DNA of 64,000 nucleotides. It comes from Eubacterium sp. AF22-8LB. Lineage in GTDB: Bacteria; Bacillota_I; Bacilli_A; Erysipelotrichales; Erysipelotrichaceae. Position numbers and translations under genes: made by a program. Under the pieces are notes generated by a model. That model made no database searches, was not told the origin of the DNA, and saw only the letters and a list, made by a program, of their open reading frames with translations. Positions 1 through 8,428 of the stretch are shown piece by piece (the stretch's first letter is position 1; each line of letters starts with the position of its first letter). The stretch covers positions 1 to 64,000 of the forward strand of contig NZ_QRVI01000008.1 in the NCBI RefSeq assembly GCF_003458715.1. Reading direction: 5' to 3'.

Positions 1-89
1 ACTTTAGTGCTTCTTATTTTGTTTGTTGCATACCAAATAAGTAGGTATATCATGTTTAAGAAAATACAAATCATAGTATTCTTTGTCAT
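1..89 (-). CDS. Partial 5' end of an unidentified, probably membrane-anchored protein
   Basis: Reading leftward from an ATG at 89-87, 29 sense codons are open to the window edge. A strong ribosome binding site (GGAGG at 101-97) lies 7 nt before the ATG. The peptide begins MTKNTM and has a hydrophobic stretch (about residues 6-20) followed by basic residues, like a signal anchor. It lies 45 nt downstream of the acetyltransferase gene on the same strand, so the two may be co-transcribed. The rest is outside the window and the product is not recognisable. Confidence rests only on the RBS and open frame. Confidence 0.35.
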   Translation of the reverse strand, partial: MTKNTMICIFLNMIYLLIWYATNKIRSTK

Positions 90-134
90 GTTTGTTCCTC
101 CACAAATTCTGATTTATCTATTGCATTACGTTGA

Positions 135-575
135 TTACTTTACAGTGAAAGGTGTCCATTCAATGTGGTTATATTCCATCACATCATTTGCTTTTTTCAT
201 TCCTAATTTTTCGTAAAATGCAATGGCATTTTCATTCGCAACTAAATATACCGCAATATCATTTTTACCACCTGCTAAAGAATGTGCTGTTTTTATCAGT
301 TCCGTACCAATTCCTTGATGTAAATAGTCTCTGTCCACACCTAAATCGGTTATATAAAGCCAATAGGCATAGTCGGTCAATCCAAATAAGACGCCGACAA
401 TTCGATTATCCTTGTTTCTTGCAACAAGACTGATTGATATATGATCAACCAGCTTTGCTATTCTTTCTTCGAATCGTTCCTTCGGATACTGTGATCCTAG
501 ATCCGTACGCTTTAAAAATTCAATATATTCAATTTTAGAAATTCTCTCCTCTTTAATCTGAATATTTTTGCACAT
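135..575 (-). CDS. GNAT family N-acetyltransferase
   Basis: This is a single-domain GCN5-related N-acetyltransferase, about 146 residues, predicted to transfer an acetyl group from acetyl-CoA to an amine; the substrate is unknown. The motif A region is visible as GVDRDYLHQGIGTELI, with the Q-x-x-G-x-G/A acetyl-CoA loop, and the C-terminal FYEKLGM is the usual GNAT beta6/alpha4 signature. I chose the ATG at 575 because GGAGA lies 8 nt before it; a longer start at 590 adds five residues but has only a poor SD. It is the second of two neighbouring GNAT genes on this strand, 27 nt after the first, in an accessory-looking region. Confidence 0.8.
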   Translation of the reverse strand: MCKNIQIKEERISKIEYIEFLKRTDLGSQYPKERFEERIAKLVDHISISLVARNKDNRIVGVLFGLTDYAYWLYITDLGVDRDYLHQGIGTELIKTAHSLAGGKNDIAVYLVANENAIAFYEKLGMKKANDVMEYNHIEWTPFTVK

Positions 576-602
576 AAGAATTTTCTCCATAAATCCCCAA
601 TT

Positions 603-1028
603 CTATTTCTGTTGCCATTCCATTACATATTCTTTTTCTTTAGTAGATTCATCAAAACCACTACACTGAATCACAAATCCTTCTCTTTGATAAAAGGCTG
701 TTGCCCGTAGATTCTTTTGATATACATTCAAAAATAATTTGCTTCGTTTATTTTTTGCATAATTCAGAAGAGCTTTTCCTATACCATGCGATTGCATTTC
801 ATTAGAAACAAAAATACCCTCAATATATTCATCATTTAGACCTATAAATCCCTGTATTTCTTGATTATCCTCATAGACATAAACAGTTGCCTGCAGCAGC
901 AATTCTTTCACGAATTCAAAATTATTTTGCCAATATTGTTTAGAGATAAAATAATGTGCTGTCACGTTTGTATTCAACCATATGTCTGCAACTTTATCTA
1001 TATCTGCTTTTTGTAACTCTCTAATCAT
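603..1028 (-). CDS. GNAT family N-acetyltransferase
   Basis: Acetyltransferase of 141 residues. The N-terminus (MIRELQKADIDKVADIWL) is typical of the YjaB/PhnO-like GNAT subgroup. The acetyl-CoA loop is seen as QSHGIGKALL and the C-terminal signature as AFYQREGFVI. GNATs of this size are cytosolic and modify small molecules or protein N-termini; the sequence does not show which. A GGAGGAG site lies about 11 nt before the ATG. It leads a probable two-gene unit with the next GNAT on the same strand. The upstream 300 nt hold no other intact gene on this strand. Confidence 0.8.
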   Translation of the reverse strand: MIRELQKADIDKVADIWLNTNVTAHYFISKQYWQNNFEFVKELLLQATVYVYEDNQEIQGFIGLNDEYIEGIFVSNEMQSHGIGKALLNYAKNKRSKLFLNVYQKNLRATAFYQREGFVIQCSGFDESTKEKEYVMEWQQK

Positions 1029-1342
1029 TAAAGTGGTTCTCCTCCAAATTACGATTGAGATTTCACCTGTTTTAAGAGATTTAATAACTGTTATATTTTG
1101 TTATTAAATTCTTTGCAAACCCTTGAAAACACTGGATTTGTTGCAGGTGAGCTTTCCCTTATTTTTTCCCTTGCATTATATCGTCCCATCAGTGTTTATG
1201 AACTCTGATAAGGGCAAATATAAGAGCAAAAAAATTATATAAAACAGTATAACATAAAATAAAAGTGACATGGTGGACTGATTGAAATGCTTCTTAATTT
1301 TTGCTACTAATGATTGATTAAATGATAAGGAGATGGGATACG
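1029..1342. other. Intergenic region without an intact gene
   Basis: Between the GNAT start and the frameshifted small gene I see only the RBS and presumed promoter of the leftward GNAT and A/T-rich sequence. Short open frames here lack ribosome binding sites and I do not consider them genes. Confidence 0.5.
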
Positions 1343-1568
1343 ATGAGAACAATATTTGCAGAATACAATCCACAACGAAACAGCATTGACATTTATACAA
1401 ATGTTGGCTATAGATTGCTGGGAAGCCGAAAAGGATTTAAAAACCACACCCGGATCAAACTGTGCATTGACTTCACTTGCAGTCGATGAAGCACTTGAAT
1501 ATGCGAGATTATATCTTGAGGGCAATTTACAGATGTGGGTAGATGCAGAAGATTCATTAGAGTTATAA
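1343..1568 (+). pseudogene. Frameshifted small conserved protein (DUF6061-like)
   Basis: An AAGGAG site precedes an ATG at 1343. That frame reads MRTIFAEYNPQRNSIDIYTN, then leaves the family pattern after about residue 22 and stops near 1490. The +1 frame picks up with IDCWEAEKDLKTTPGSNC and runs in the same style (ALTSLAVDEALEYARLYLEG, WVDAEDSLEL) to a stop at 1568. The halves together match a small protein of about 75-80 residues that I recall from Clostridia as DUF6061; its function is unknown. The join is around 1405-1415, where the motif TxxGYxLRIDCWE appears to have lost about 11 nt (2 mod 3). A sequencing error or a very short deletion would look the same. Confidence 0.65.
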
Positions 1569-1573
1569 AATAC

Positions 1574-1609
1574 AAGCAGCCTGTATGCTTCATTACACAC
1601 AGGCTGCTT
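1574..1609 (+). terminator. Hairpin after the frameshifted gene
   Basis: An 11-bp perfect stem (AAGCAGCCTGT at 1574-1584, ACAGGCTGCTT at 1599-1609) with a 14-nt loop. It lacks a good U-run, so it is a weak intrinsic terminator, but its place just after the stop codon supports that role. Confidence 0.5.
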
Positions 1610-1727
1610 AATCAAATTTATTATAATTGATGAAAAATCGGTTGCATTTTGTCAAAAGTACAAAACTTTTTGAAGCCAAGTGCTTTTAATTCCTGTTATG
1701 ATACTAAGGATATCCCAGCAATACTTG

Positions 1728-4157
1728 CTATCCCTGATACCTTATTCTTTCTACCAGCGTTTCCTTTTTCAGATTACTGCTTAAAACACAGGACAGCACA
1801 ATTTGTAGAATACCAACCAGAAGAATCATAACAAGAATCGGGATAAGAGGAACGTGATAAACGTTCATTCCAAAAATCCCATTATGCTTTGCATAGGAAA
1901 ACAGTGCATAGCCAAGGGGCAGACTGGCAGCAAGTGCGACGCAGATGGTGCCAACCGTAAAAATCAAGCCCTGTATTTGTAAGCACAGATTCAACTGCTT
2001 ATTGGTCATGCCTACCGCTTGCAGCACGCCGTATTCCTGCTTCTTCGTGGTGATATTGATGATCATGGTGTTTGCCAGATTCATAAACCCAATGAGACCG
2101 ACAATTGCCATGAACAGATAGCAGCCAAGCTTCATCATACGGCTTGCGTATTCTGCAGATTGTAACTGTGCATGATAGGTATCCATTTTTATATGCGAAG
2201 TATTCGAAATCAAAGTATTCAAACTCTGTTCCACAGATGCCACATCTTTTTTATCACAGTCCACCCACAGATAGCCATAGGCTGTTCCTCTCGGATTCAT
2301 GGAACGGTATACACCTTCCGGAATGACAAGATAAGTGTCCGCACTTACAAAAGATCCTGCAATCTTTCCCTGATAGGTATAGGTTTCACTTCCATTCTTA
2401 AAGTCAAATACAATGGATTCACCCGGAGCATATCCATCTTGTTCCATCCACGCCGACCAGCCAAAGAAAATATCACCATTCTTTACCGCCTGATCATAGT
2501 CCATAGAACCAATATCCCCATCTTGGCGCATAAAATCAAAATCCTTTTTACTCACAACAGCAGCCGGAAATCTTGTTCCGTTCAGATTTACAGAGACAAT
2601 CTCTCTCGTCATGACATCTGTCACTCCCGGAATGCTTTTGATTTCTTCAATCAGCGAATCATTCAATGGATTATCCGTCAGAATCGTATCCAGATTATTC
2701 TCCGGATAGGCTTCATCATAATTCTGGGAATAATCCAGCTGCAACTCAAATTGTCCATGGTTGATTGCAATCCGCGCCTCGTGCTCCGTGTCAATATTCC
2801 CAACATAATTAGAGATAATTACAAACAATACACAGGAAAGCTCCATGGTAAGAATCGTAGCAATGGTTCTTTTCGGATTGCCTGTCACATTTGCCATTGC
2901 CATGGAGAAAACGGTGACATCTTTTCTGCCTTTTCGTCTGCCCTGTTTTTGCGTTTTGGAGCCGTCAAGATACCGTGTCGCTTCGATGGGTGAAATCCGG
3001 GAAACAATTTTCATGGGTTTGCGCAGAGCCAAAACGACCGTAAGAAATGATACAAAAATGCAGATGAGCATAATTGTCAGTGAAAACAGAGGCACCTGAT
3101 GGTTCTTGATTCCGGACGATACCAGATTTCCCTGCTCCACCAGCCAGTTGAAGCTGACTTTTGCAATCAGGAAACCAAACAGCAGCCCCAGCGGTATCGA
3201 AGGAACCGCCAGAAGAATGCCCTCACGAAAGATCAACTGCTTCATCTGCTTTCTGGTTGCACCCAGTGCCTTGATTTTTCCGTACTCCTGAACCTTCTGG
3301 GCGATCCCGACCTGGAAGATATTATAAATGACCACAACGGAAAACAGCACGATTCCGAGGATCAGGGTTCCACAAACCATAATCATTTCATAGCTCGGCT
3401 GCAATACCCACTGCAGGTAGAGGTCATTGATGATCACGTTTTTCTGGTCAATGCCGCAGGAATCCGCGATTTCTTTTATAACAGGCGCAACATTATTCAT
3501 AGATACATTTGCAGAATCGCCCAAGGTAAAATAGATATTATATTGCCTGTCACCCTCCGCAACACGCTCATTATAAAAATCCTGCGAACCGAATACAACA
3601 TAGGAAGCCTCGATGGTATACTCATCCCGATCATATAGGATTCCGCTGACAACAAATTCTTCCGGCTTATATTCTGACTGCATCCCTGCGCGGTAATCCA
3701 GTGTAACCGTATCTCCAATCTTTACATCACCATACCCCATTGCACGAAAAAATGCTCTTCCTGCAGCAATTTCCTGCATTTTTTCCGGATACTTTCCTTC
3801 CTTCAACTCATATTCTTTATTATAAGGAAGCATTTTTCTTGCAGTCTTATCCATGCAGACAAACCCGCCATTTTCATTTCCTTTCAGGATGCCCTCCGTA
3901 CACATGATGCCGATATCAGATATCTCAGCTCTGCGTTCCACTTCTTTTAATTGCGTACCATCTGCGGCGATAAACAGGCCGTAGTTGCTTCCGTATGAGC
4001 TTGCAGCCTGACTTTTCTGTAAATGAATTACCCCATTTCCCACAGTACTGATGATAACAAGCAGCATCGTGGTCAGACAAATTGCCACCATGATCAGTAT
4101 ACTTCTTGTCCTGTTCCTTTTGTCATTGCTATATGCAATCCTGCTTATTGTCTTCAT
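1728..4157 (-). CDS. Large FtsX-type ABC transporter permease (two FtsX domains)
   Basis: Membrane subunit of an ABC exporter, 809 residues. About eight hydrophobic segments are visible: one near residues 19-40, three between about 250 and 380, one near 430-450 and three between about 690 and 797. Two large extracellular regions (about 45-245 and 455-685) separate them. This is the duplicated FtsX/MacB-like layout (TM1, ectodomain, three TMs, repeated), not the ten-TM BceB layout. It overlaps the ATPase gene by 4 nt and belongs to one unit with it. Such two-component-linked pairs usually export or detoxify antimicrobial peptides or lipids, but no substrate can be read here. G+C is visibly higher than in later genes, suggesting acquisition from another Clostridia-like source. 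Confidence 0.88.
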   Translation of the reverse strand: MKTISRIAYSNDKRNRTRSILIMVAICLTTMLLVIISTVGNGVIHLQKSQAASSYGSNYGLFIAADGTQLKEVERRAEISDIGIMCTEGILKGNENGGFVCMDKTARKMLPYNKEYELKEGKYPEKMQEIAAGRAFFRAMGYGDVKIGDTVTLDYRAGMQSEYKPEEFVVSGILYDRDEYTIEASYVVFGSQDFYNERVAEGDRQYNIYFTLGDSANVSMNNVAPVIKEIADSCGIDQKNVIINDLYLQWVLQPSYEMIMVCGTLILGIVLFSVVVIYNIFQVGIAQKVQEYGKIKALGATRKQMKQLIFREGILLAVPSIPLGLLFGFLIAKVSFNWLVEQGNLVSSGIKNHQVPLFSLTIMLICIFVSFLTVVLALRKPMKIVSRISPIEATRYLDGSKTQKQGRRKGRKDVTVFSMAMANVTGNPKRTIATILTMELSCVLFVIISNYVGNIDTEHEARIAINHGQFELQLDYSQNYDEAYPENNLDTILTDNPLNDSLIEEIKSIPGVTDVMTREIVSVNLNGTRFPAAVVSKKDFDFMRQDGDIGSMDYDQAVKNGDIFFGWSAWMEQDGYAPGESIVFDFKNGSETYTYQGKIAGSFVSADTYLVIPEGVYRSMNPRGTAYGYLWVDCDKKDVASVEQSLNTLISNTSHIKMDTYHAQLQSAEYASRMMKLGCYLFMAIVGLIGFMNLANTMIINITTKKQEYGVLQAVGMTNKQLNLCLQIQGLIFTVGTICVALAASLPLGYALFSYAKHNGIFGMNVYHVPLIPILVMILLVGILQIVLSCVLSSNLKKETLVERIRYQG

Positions 4158-4828
4158 CTGAAATCCACCACCTGTCCGTCCTCAATCACCAGAATACGGT
4201 CAGCGACCTGTGCAATTTCGTCATCATGGGTAATCATTACAATTGTCTGTCCATATTTTTTTGCTGTCATCTTAAGCAGAGCGATTACCTCATCACTGGT
4301 CTTAGAATCAAGATTGCCTGTCGGCTCATCTGCAAATATAATTTCCGGACGATTCACCAGTGCTCTTGCAATTGCTACTCTCTGCTGCTGTCCTCCGGAT
4401 AACTGATTTGGCAGATTATAAATCCGGTTTTCAATCCCCAGAGTTGCAATAATATCATTTACATACGCTTCATCCACTTTTCTTCCATCCAGCCCCAATG
4501 GCAGCACAATATTTTCCCAGACATTAACAGATGAAACCAGATTAAATGCCTGAAAAACAAATCCGATTTTTCTTCTGCGGAAAACAGCAAGGGCATCTTC
4601 CTTCATCCTGTATAAATTTTTCCCTGCTAAAGTAACACTGCCTTTTGTCGGGGTGTCTAGTCCTCCAAGCATATGAAGTAATGTACTTTTACCGGAACCT
4701 GACTTTCCAACAATTGCGACAAATTCTCCCTGCTCAATCTGAATGTCCACCTGATTGACCGCTTTGACCTGATTCTCACCTGCTCCATAAAACTTACAAA
4801 GCTGCTTGGTTTCTAATATCACACCCAT
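4154..4828 (-). CDS. ABC transporter ATP-binding protein (MacB/LolD type)
   Basis: ATPase of 224 residues partnering the FtsX-type permease. Walker A is GKSGSGKST, the Q-loop region reads VFQAFNLV, the signature is LSGGQQQRVAIARAL, Walker B ends IFADEPTGNLD, and the switch His follows in MITHD. The DEPTGNLD form is characteristic of the LolD/MacB/FtsE export ATPases. The start is well supported by AAAGGAGGT about 8 nt upstream. The gene overlaps its permease by 4 nt and lies after the histidine kinase, separated from it by a terminator and a gap of 177 nt, so it probably has its own promoter controlled by that system. Confidence 0.93.
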   Translation of the reverse strand: MGVILETKQLCKFYGAGENQVKAVNQVDIQIEQGEFVAIVGKSGSGKSTLLHMLGGLDTPTKGSVTLAGKNLYRMKEDALAVFRRRKIGFVFQAFNLVSSVNVWENIVLPLGLDGRKVDEAYVNDIIATLGIENRIYNLPNQLSGGQQQRVAIARALVNRPEIIFADEPTGNLDSKTSDEVIALLKMTAKKYGQTIVMITHDDEIAQVADRILVIEDGQVVDFR

Positions 4829-4954
4829 GTGTTACCTCCTTTTCAATTCTGTAAAGCGTACCTTTTCAGCACGCTTTCTTTGCCTGTTTATATATTTGGT
4901 CATTTTTCAACCTACATCCAAATTGTATCAGGACAATCTTTCATTTCACTTTCA
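4829..4954 (-). promoter_or_regulatory. Presumed promoter region of the ABC operon
   Basis: This gap follows the kinase terminator and precedes the ATPase RBS. It includes an inverted repeat (AAAGCGT ... ACGCTTT at 4854-4878) close to the RBS. I cannot place -35/-10 boxes with certainty. It is the natural target of the adjacent response regulator, which is an inference from position. Confidence 0.3.
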
Positions 4955-4996
4955 AAAAACGAGCAGAAGTCTTACAGAATTGTAAGATTTCTGCTC
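4955..4996 (-). terminator. Terminator after the histidine kinase
   Basis: On the minus strand GAGCAGAAATCTTACA pairs with TGTAAGACTTCTGCTC (one mismatch, 3-nt loop) and is followed by a U-run. It separates the regulator/kinase genes from the ABC genes. Confidence 0.85.
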
Positions 4997-5005
4997 ACTT
5001 AAAAT

Positions 5006-6250
5006 TTAACCAACATATGGCAATTGAATCACAAACGTGCTTCCTTTTTTCTTTTTGCCGGAGGTTACCATGATCGTACCTGCGTGCTTTTCGATAATTT
5101 CTCTCGATAGAAAAAGTCCGATTCCTGTACCACTCTTTTCCATGACCTCGCTAGAACTTCCTCTGTAAAATCGTTGAAAAATTTTGTGATACTCATTCTT
5201 CGGAATCCCAATTCCCTGATCCTCAATTTCCATTCTCGCAAGATCGTTTCTTTTTTGTAACCGGATAAATATTTTTGAACCACACGGACTGTACTTGATT
5301 GCATTATCCAAAACGTTGATCACAGCTTCACCAAGCCACCTTTTATCCTGCATAATCGTGCATGTTTCCAGCTCTTTTTCATAGTCAAAAACGAATTCAA
5401 TTTCTTTCTCATCCGCTTTAGGATAAGCGCGGTTCACAGCAGATATGACAGTATCCATAAGCGGAAGTTTTTTCTTATTAATCTGAATCAGTCCAGTTTC
5501 CATCTTGGATATTTCAAGAAGCGACTGCAATAATGTCTCCAGTCCATCCAGAGCACTCCGACAACGGATACGAAACTCCTCCTGTTCTGTGGCACTTAAG
5601 TCATTCTGCATCAGCACACTAAAACATGTATCCAAAGCTGCAACCGGTGTCTTTAACTGGTGAGAAATATCAGAAACCATTTCTTTCGTGTTCTCCTTTT
5701 CTGCCCTTGCTTCTTCCTTTATCAACTGAATATGATGTCCGATTGCTTCAAGCTGGTCATTCAATTTTTCCAGTTCTGCATAATTTTCCGTTTTCAGTAA
5801 ATCATCAAATTTATTTTCACGGAATCTGATCAGAATTTCTTCCAACTGGTCTAAAATTTTCTGATGATACGCATCTTCTTTTTTCTTCCAATAACGTAAA
5901 AAAGTCAAAAGAAGCACGCATATCACAGTGCTTACAGCACCGGTCACCATAACCTGATGCCGGAATTGCGAATAAAATGCACTCCCTTTATTCCCCCAGT
6001 ATCCATATTGCTCCAATAATCGCCTTCCCTGTTCGTTAGTTTCAATATCCTTATCCTTAAGCAATTTAGAAACAGCATCCAGCCCGGAAAATTCTTCCTT
6101 TGCAGCAATCTCTGTCATAAGATTCATTTTATATTTATAATCTTCATAAAACACATACGTGGTAAAGCAATTTAATATTGCAAACACTAATATGACCGGC
6201 AATACCAAAGACAAGGCTGATGTGAGTTTCCTGTGATATCTCTTTGTCAC
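5006..6250 (-). CDS. Sensor histidine kinase
   Basis: Membrane kinase of about 414 residues. Two hydrophobic segments (about residues 10-32 and 100-120) bracket a short extracellular sensor of some 65 residues. A coiled linker and a HisKA domain with SDISHQLKTPVAALDTC (phosphorylatable His) follow. The HATPase domain shows the N box (NVLDNAIKYSP), DQGIGIP and GTGIGLFLS. I place the start at a GTG at 6250 because GGAGGT lies just upstream and the GTGA overlaps the regulator stop by 4 nt; an ATG at 6271 is inside the regulator gene. It should phosphorylate the neighbouring OmpR-type regulator. The stimulus is unknown. Confidence 0.88.
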   Translation of the reverse strand: MTKRYHRKLTSALSLVLPVILVFAILNCFTTYVFYEDYKYKMNLMTEIAAKEEFSGLDAVSKLLKDKDIETNEQGRRLLEQYGYWGNKGSAFYSQFRHQVMVTGAVSTVICVLLLTFLRYWKKKEDAYHQKILDQLEEILIRFRENKFDDLLKTENYAELEKLNDQLEAIGHHIQLIKEEARAEKENTKEMVSDISHQLKTPVAALDTCFSVLMQNDLSATEQEEFRIRCRSALDGLETLLQSLLEISKMETGLIQINKKKLPLMDTVISAVNRAYPKADEKEIEFVFDYEKELETCTIMQDKRWLGEAVINVLDNAIKYSPCGSKIFIRLQKRNDLARMEIEDQGIGIPKNEYHKIFQRFYRGSSSEVMEKSGTGIGLFLSREIIEKHAGTIMVTSGKKKKGSTFVIQLPYVG

Positions 6251-6936
6251 TGCCTTACCTCCTGATTCCATATATACCCAAGACCTCTGATATTCTTTAT
6301 ATAGACCGGTGCAGCCGGATTATCTTCGATTTTCTCACGGAGTCTTCTGATATTGACAGCGATTGTATTTTCATCCACAAAATCCCCTTCCAGATCAAAC
6401 ACATTTTCCAATATTTGTGTTTTTGAAAGAATCTGTTTCGGATTCTGAAGAAAAAAAGTCAGCATTTTCAACTCCGTTTTTGTCAGACTGATTTCACGAC
6501 TCTTTATCAGGACTTTCATTTCTCCTGCGATAAATACGATATCTCCCGAAATCATCTTTCCGACTTCCGTTTTCTCCTGTCTGCGGCGGAAATATGCTTC
6601 TATTTTCAAAAGAAGTACCGAAAGACTAAACGGCTTTGTAATATAATCATCTGCCCCTGCTTCATATCCCATGACCTGATCCATCTCCTGATCTAGTGCT
6701 GTAAGACACATAATGTATGTATTATAATTGCATCTCATCCACCTTACAAATTCTAGTCCATTTCCATCCGGAAGATTCACATCACAAATGGTAACATCCA
6801 CATTATTATCACTTGCAATTCTTTTCGCTTTTTTCACTGATTCTGCTGAAAAAACCTCATATCCGGATTTTTTCAGTGAAAATGTAATTCCGCGATTTAA
6901 ATTTTCATCATCTTCAACCACGAGTATACCTAGCAT
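6247..6936 (-). CDS. OmpR-family response regulator
   Basis: A DNA-binding regulator of 229 residues. The receiver domain (about 1-115) has the acidic pocket in VVEDDEN, the phospho-acceptor Asp in ICDVNLPDG and the conserved Lys in DDYITKPFS. The C-terminal winged helix (about 130-225) contains LTKTELKML and VNIRRLREKIE, the OmpR/PhoB recognition-helix region. It is read first in a unit with the histidine kinase, with a 4-nt overlap. The ABC exporter genes downstream are the likely target. GAGAGGTG precedes the ATG. Confidence 0.92.
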   Translation of the reverse strand: MLGILVVEDDENLNRGITFSLKKSGYEVFSAESVKKAKRIASDNNVDVTICDVNLPDGNGLEFVRWMRCNYNTYIMCLTALDQEMDQVMGYEAGADDYITKPFSLSVLLLKIEAYFRRRQEKTEVGKMISGDIVFIAGEMKVLIKSREISLTKTELKMLTFFLQNPKQILSKTQILENVFDLEGDFVDENTIAVNIRRLREKIEDNPAAPVYIKNIRGLGYIWNQEVRQ

Positions 6937-7021
6937 AGCATATGCACCTCTCTTTATTAACTATATATATCAGTTGGGAGATGAACTTCCATATTTTATC
7001 CCTCAACTTCCGATTTATCAA

Positions 7022-7606
7022 TTAAGCCTTACAACGCAGGATCTCCGTGACATTTTGCCACGCATTCTTACTCTTTTGTTCTGTACAACCCTTATAAGCA
7101 CCTAAATATGGAGTAAATCCAAGTCTTGAATATAATTTTATCGCACCATAGCTTTGGGATTGTGTTGCCAAATATAGTGGATACTTACCTGGAATCTTGT
7201 CATACATCATACAAAGTTTTGTCAACATAGCCTGCGCAATCTTTTTATGTTGAGCCGATAAACCAACAGCTACATAATGCACGCGAAGTCTACTTTCTTC
7301 AAAGTCATTGCCATACCAAAGTCCAGCACTACCCACTAATTCATCCTTTTCATTTGCGACAAATAAAAAATATTTAGAAAAGAAATCCCTATCTCTAGTA
7401 AGCATACTATCCCATTTCTTTCTTGCCTCATCTAAATTTTCAAATAAACAAACCTCCGTCTGTAGCTTACACCAAGCTTCTTTTAAAGATTCATCAAATT
7501 CAACATAATGAAATTCCGAATTTAATTCTATTTCTTTACGAATGGTCTTTCTAGCCATTACCATCAATACTTTTTCATAAGGAATACTTGTATCTAATAC
7601 TGTCAT
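7022..7606 (-). CDS. GNAT family N-acetyltransferase
   Basis: Acetyltransferase of about 194 residues. The C-terminal half has the GNAT core: FLFVANEKDELVGSAGLWYG, then VGLSAQHKKIAQAML (motif A with A instead of the usual second Gly) and AIKLYSRLGF. The N-terminal third is less conserved and may shape substrate binding. The ATG at 7606 is preferred because GGAG lies 6 nt before it; the open frame continues upstream to 7669 but would run into the deoC promoter region. It is the last gene of the accessory-looking block. Confidence 0.75.
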   Translation of the reverse strand: MTVLDTSIPYEKVLMVMARKTIRKEIELNSEFHYVEFDESLKEAWCKLQTEVCLFENLDEARKKWDSMLTRDRDFFSKYFLFVANEKDELVGSAGLWYGNDFEESRLRVHYVAVGLSAQHKKIAQAMLTKLCMMYDKIPGKYPLYLATQSQSYGAIKLYSRLGFTPYLGAYKGCTEQKSKNAWQNVTEILRCKA

Positions 7607-7655
7607 TTCATTCTCCATTTCTTTTAAAGATAGTATATCATAATCTTCACATTTC

Positions 7656-7694
7656 AAATGATATAACAATTTCTTTTTAAATGTTATAACATTT
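7656..7694. promoter_or_regulatory. Candidate operator: 16-bp perfect palindrome upstream of deoC
   Basis: AAATGTTATAACATTT at 7679-7694 is perfectly palindromic and ends two bases before the deoC -35 box. A degenerate copy (AAATGATATAACAATTT) sits at 7656-7672. Two similar sites next to a promoter suggest a dimeric repressor, perhaps of deoxyribose or nucleoside use, but the regulator is not in the window. Confidence 0.5.
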
Positions 7695-7696
7695 GC

Positions 7697-7725
7697 TTGA
7701 CTTCTCTTTTTTTTCGTTCTAGAAT
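7697..7725 (+). promoter_or_regulatory. Promoter of the deoC-manA operon
   Basis: TTGACT (7697-7702), 17-nt spacer, TAGAAT (7720-7725). The deoC RBS (AAAGGAGAGG) and ATG follow within 30 nt. Confidence 0.75.
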
Positions 7726-7752
7726 GAAACCGTAAAGGAGAGGTAGATTATT

Positions 7753-8427
7753 ATGAACAAAACACAACTCGCAAATTATTTTGACCACACATTCTTAAAA
7801 CCATATGCCACTGAAGCAGATCTTACTAAATTATGTAATGAAGCCAAAGAAATCGGTGCCGCTATGGTTGCGATTAATACAACTTGGACTAAATTCTGTA
7901 AAGAACAATTAAAAGGAACAAACGTACATGTAGGAGCTGCCATTAGCTTTCCTTTAGGACAAGCTGGTCTAGCATCTAAAATTGCCGAAACAAAAATTGC
8001 GATTGAAGATGGTGCTGATGAAATCGATTATGTCATTGATATTGGACAAGCTAAAATGCACAACTGGGACTATATTAAAGAAGAAATGGAAAGCATTGTT
8101 TCGATTTGTAGAGAACACAATGTCATTTCAAAAGTTATCTTCGAAAATTGCTACTTAGAAAAAGACGAAATCAAACAAGTCGCTTTGATTGCCAAAGAAG
8201 TAAAACCAGACTTCATTAAAACAAGCACAGGCTTTGGAACTGGTGGAGCCACTTTAGAAGATGTTAAATTAATGGTTGAAACTGTCGAAGGACAAGTGAA
8301 AGTCAAAGCTGCCGGTGGTATTCGTGATTGGGCTACTTGTAAAGCCATGATTGATGCTGGTGCACAAAGAATTGGAACAAGCTCATCACTAAAAATCTTA
8401 GAAGAATTTGAAGCTGAGGAAAAATAA
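7753..8427 (+). CDS. deoC: Deoxyribose-phosphate aldolase
   Basis: Cleaves 2-deoxyribose-5-phosphate to glyceraldehyde-3-phosphate and acetaldehyde in deoxynucleoside catabolism; a cytosolic TIM-barrel of 224 residues, normal for DeoC. The Schiff-base Lys is Lys156 in FIKTSTGF, the second active-site Lys is Lys185 in VKAAGGIR, and the conserved Asp is near 92 in EIDYVID. It starts an operon with manA (1-nt gap) and a sugar-nucleotide reductase. A clear RBS and promoter precede it. The usual deoxynucleoside genes (deoB, pdp, a nucleoside transporter) are not nearby. Confidence 0.95.
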   Translation: MNKTQLANYFDHTFLKPYATEADLTKLCNEAKEIGAAMVAINTTWTKFCKEQLKGTNVHVGAAISFPLGQAGLASKIAETKIAIEDGADEIDYVIDIGQAKMHNWDYIKEEMESIVSICREHNVISKVIFENCYLEKDEIKQVALIAKEVKPDFIKTSTGFGTGGATLEDVKLMVETVEGQVKVKAAGGIRDWATCKAMIDAGAQRIGTSSSLKILEEFEAEEK

Positions 8428-8428
8428 C

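Noticed and set aside
7..216. Rightward 69-codon open frame at the left edge
   Set aside because: It overlaps both the leftward partial gene with a good RBS and the 3' end of a GNAT gene, has no SD, and has no family pattern.
1176..1400. Leftward 74-codon hydrophobic open frame
   Set aside because: It starts within the frameshifted DUF6061-like gene on the other strand and has no SD; A/T-rich sequence gives such Leu/Phe/Ile frames by chance.
2172..2993. Long (273-codon) rightward open frame
   Set aside because: It lies fully inside the FtsX-type permease on the other strand; its sequence is Ile/Arg/His-rich in the way of an antisense frame. No SD.
3099..3638. 179-codon rightward open frame
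   Set aside because: Antisense shadow of the permease; no SD and no motif.
1..7700. Mobile element (transposase, integrase, inverted repeats) as carrier of the accessory block
   Set aside because: No transposase, integrase or att-like direct repeats could be seen; acquisition is suggested only by composition.
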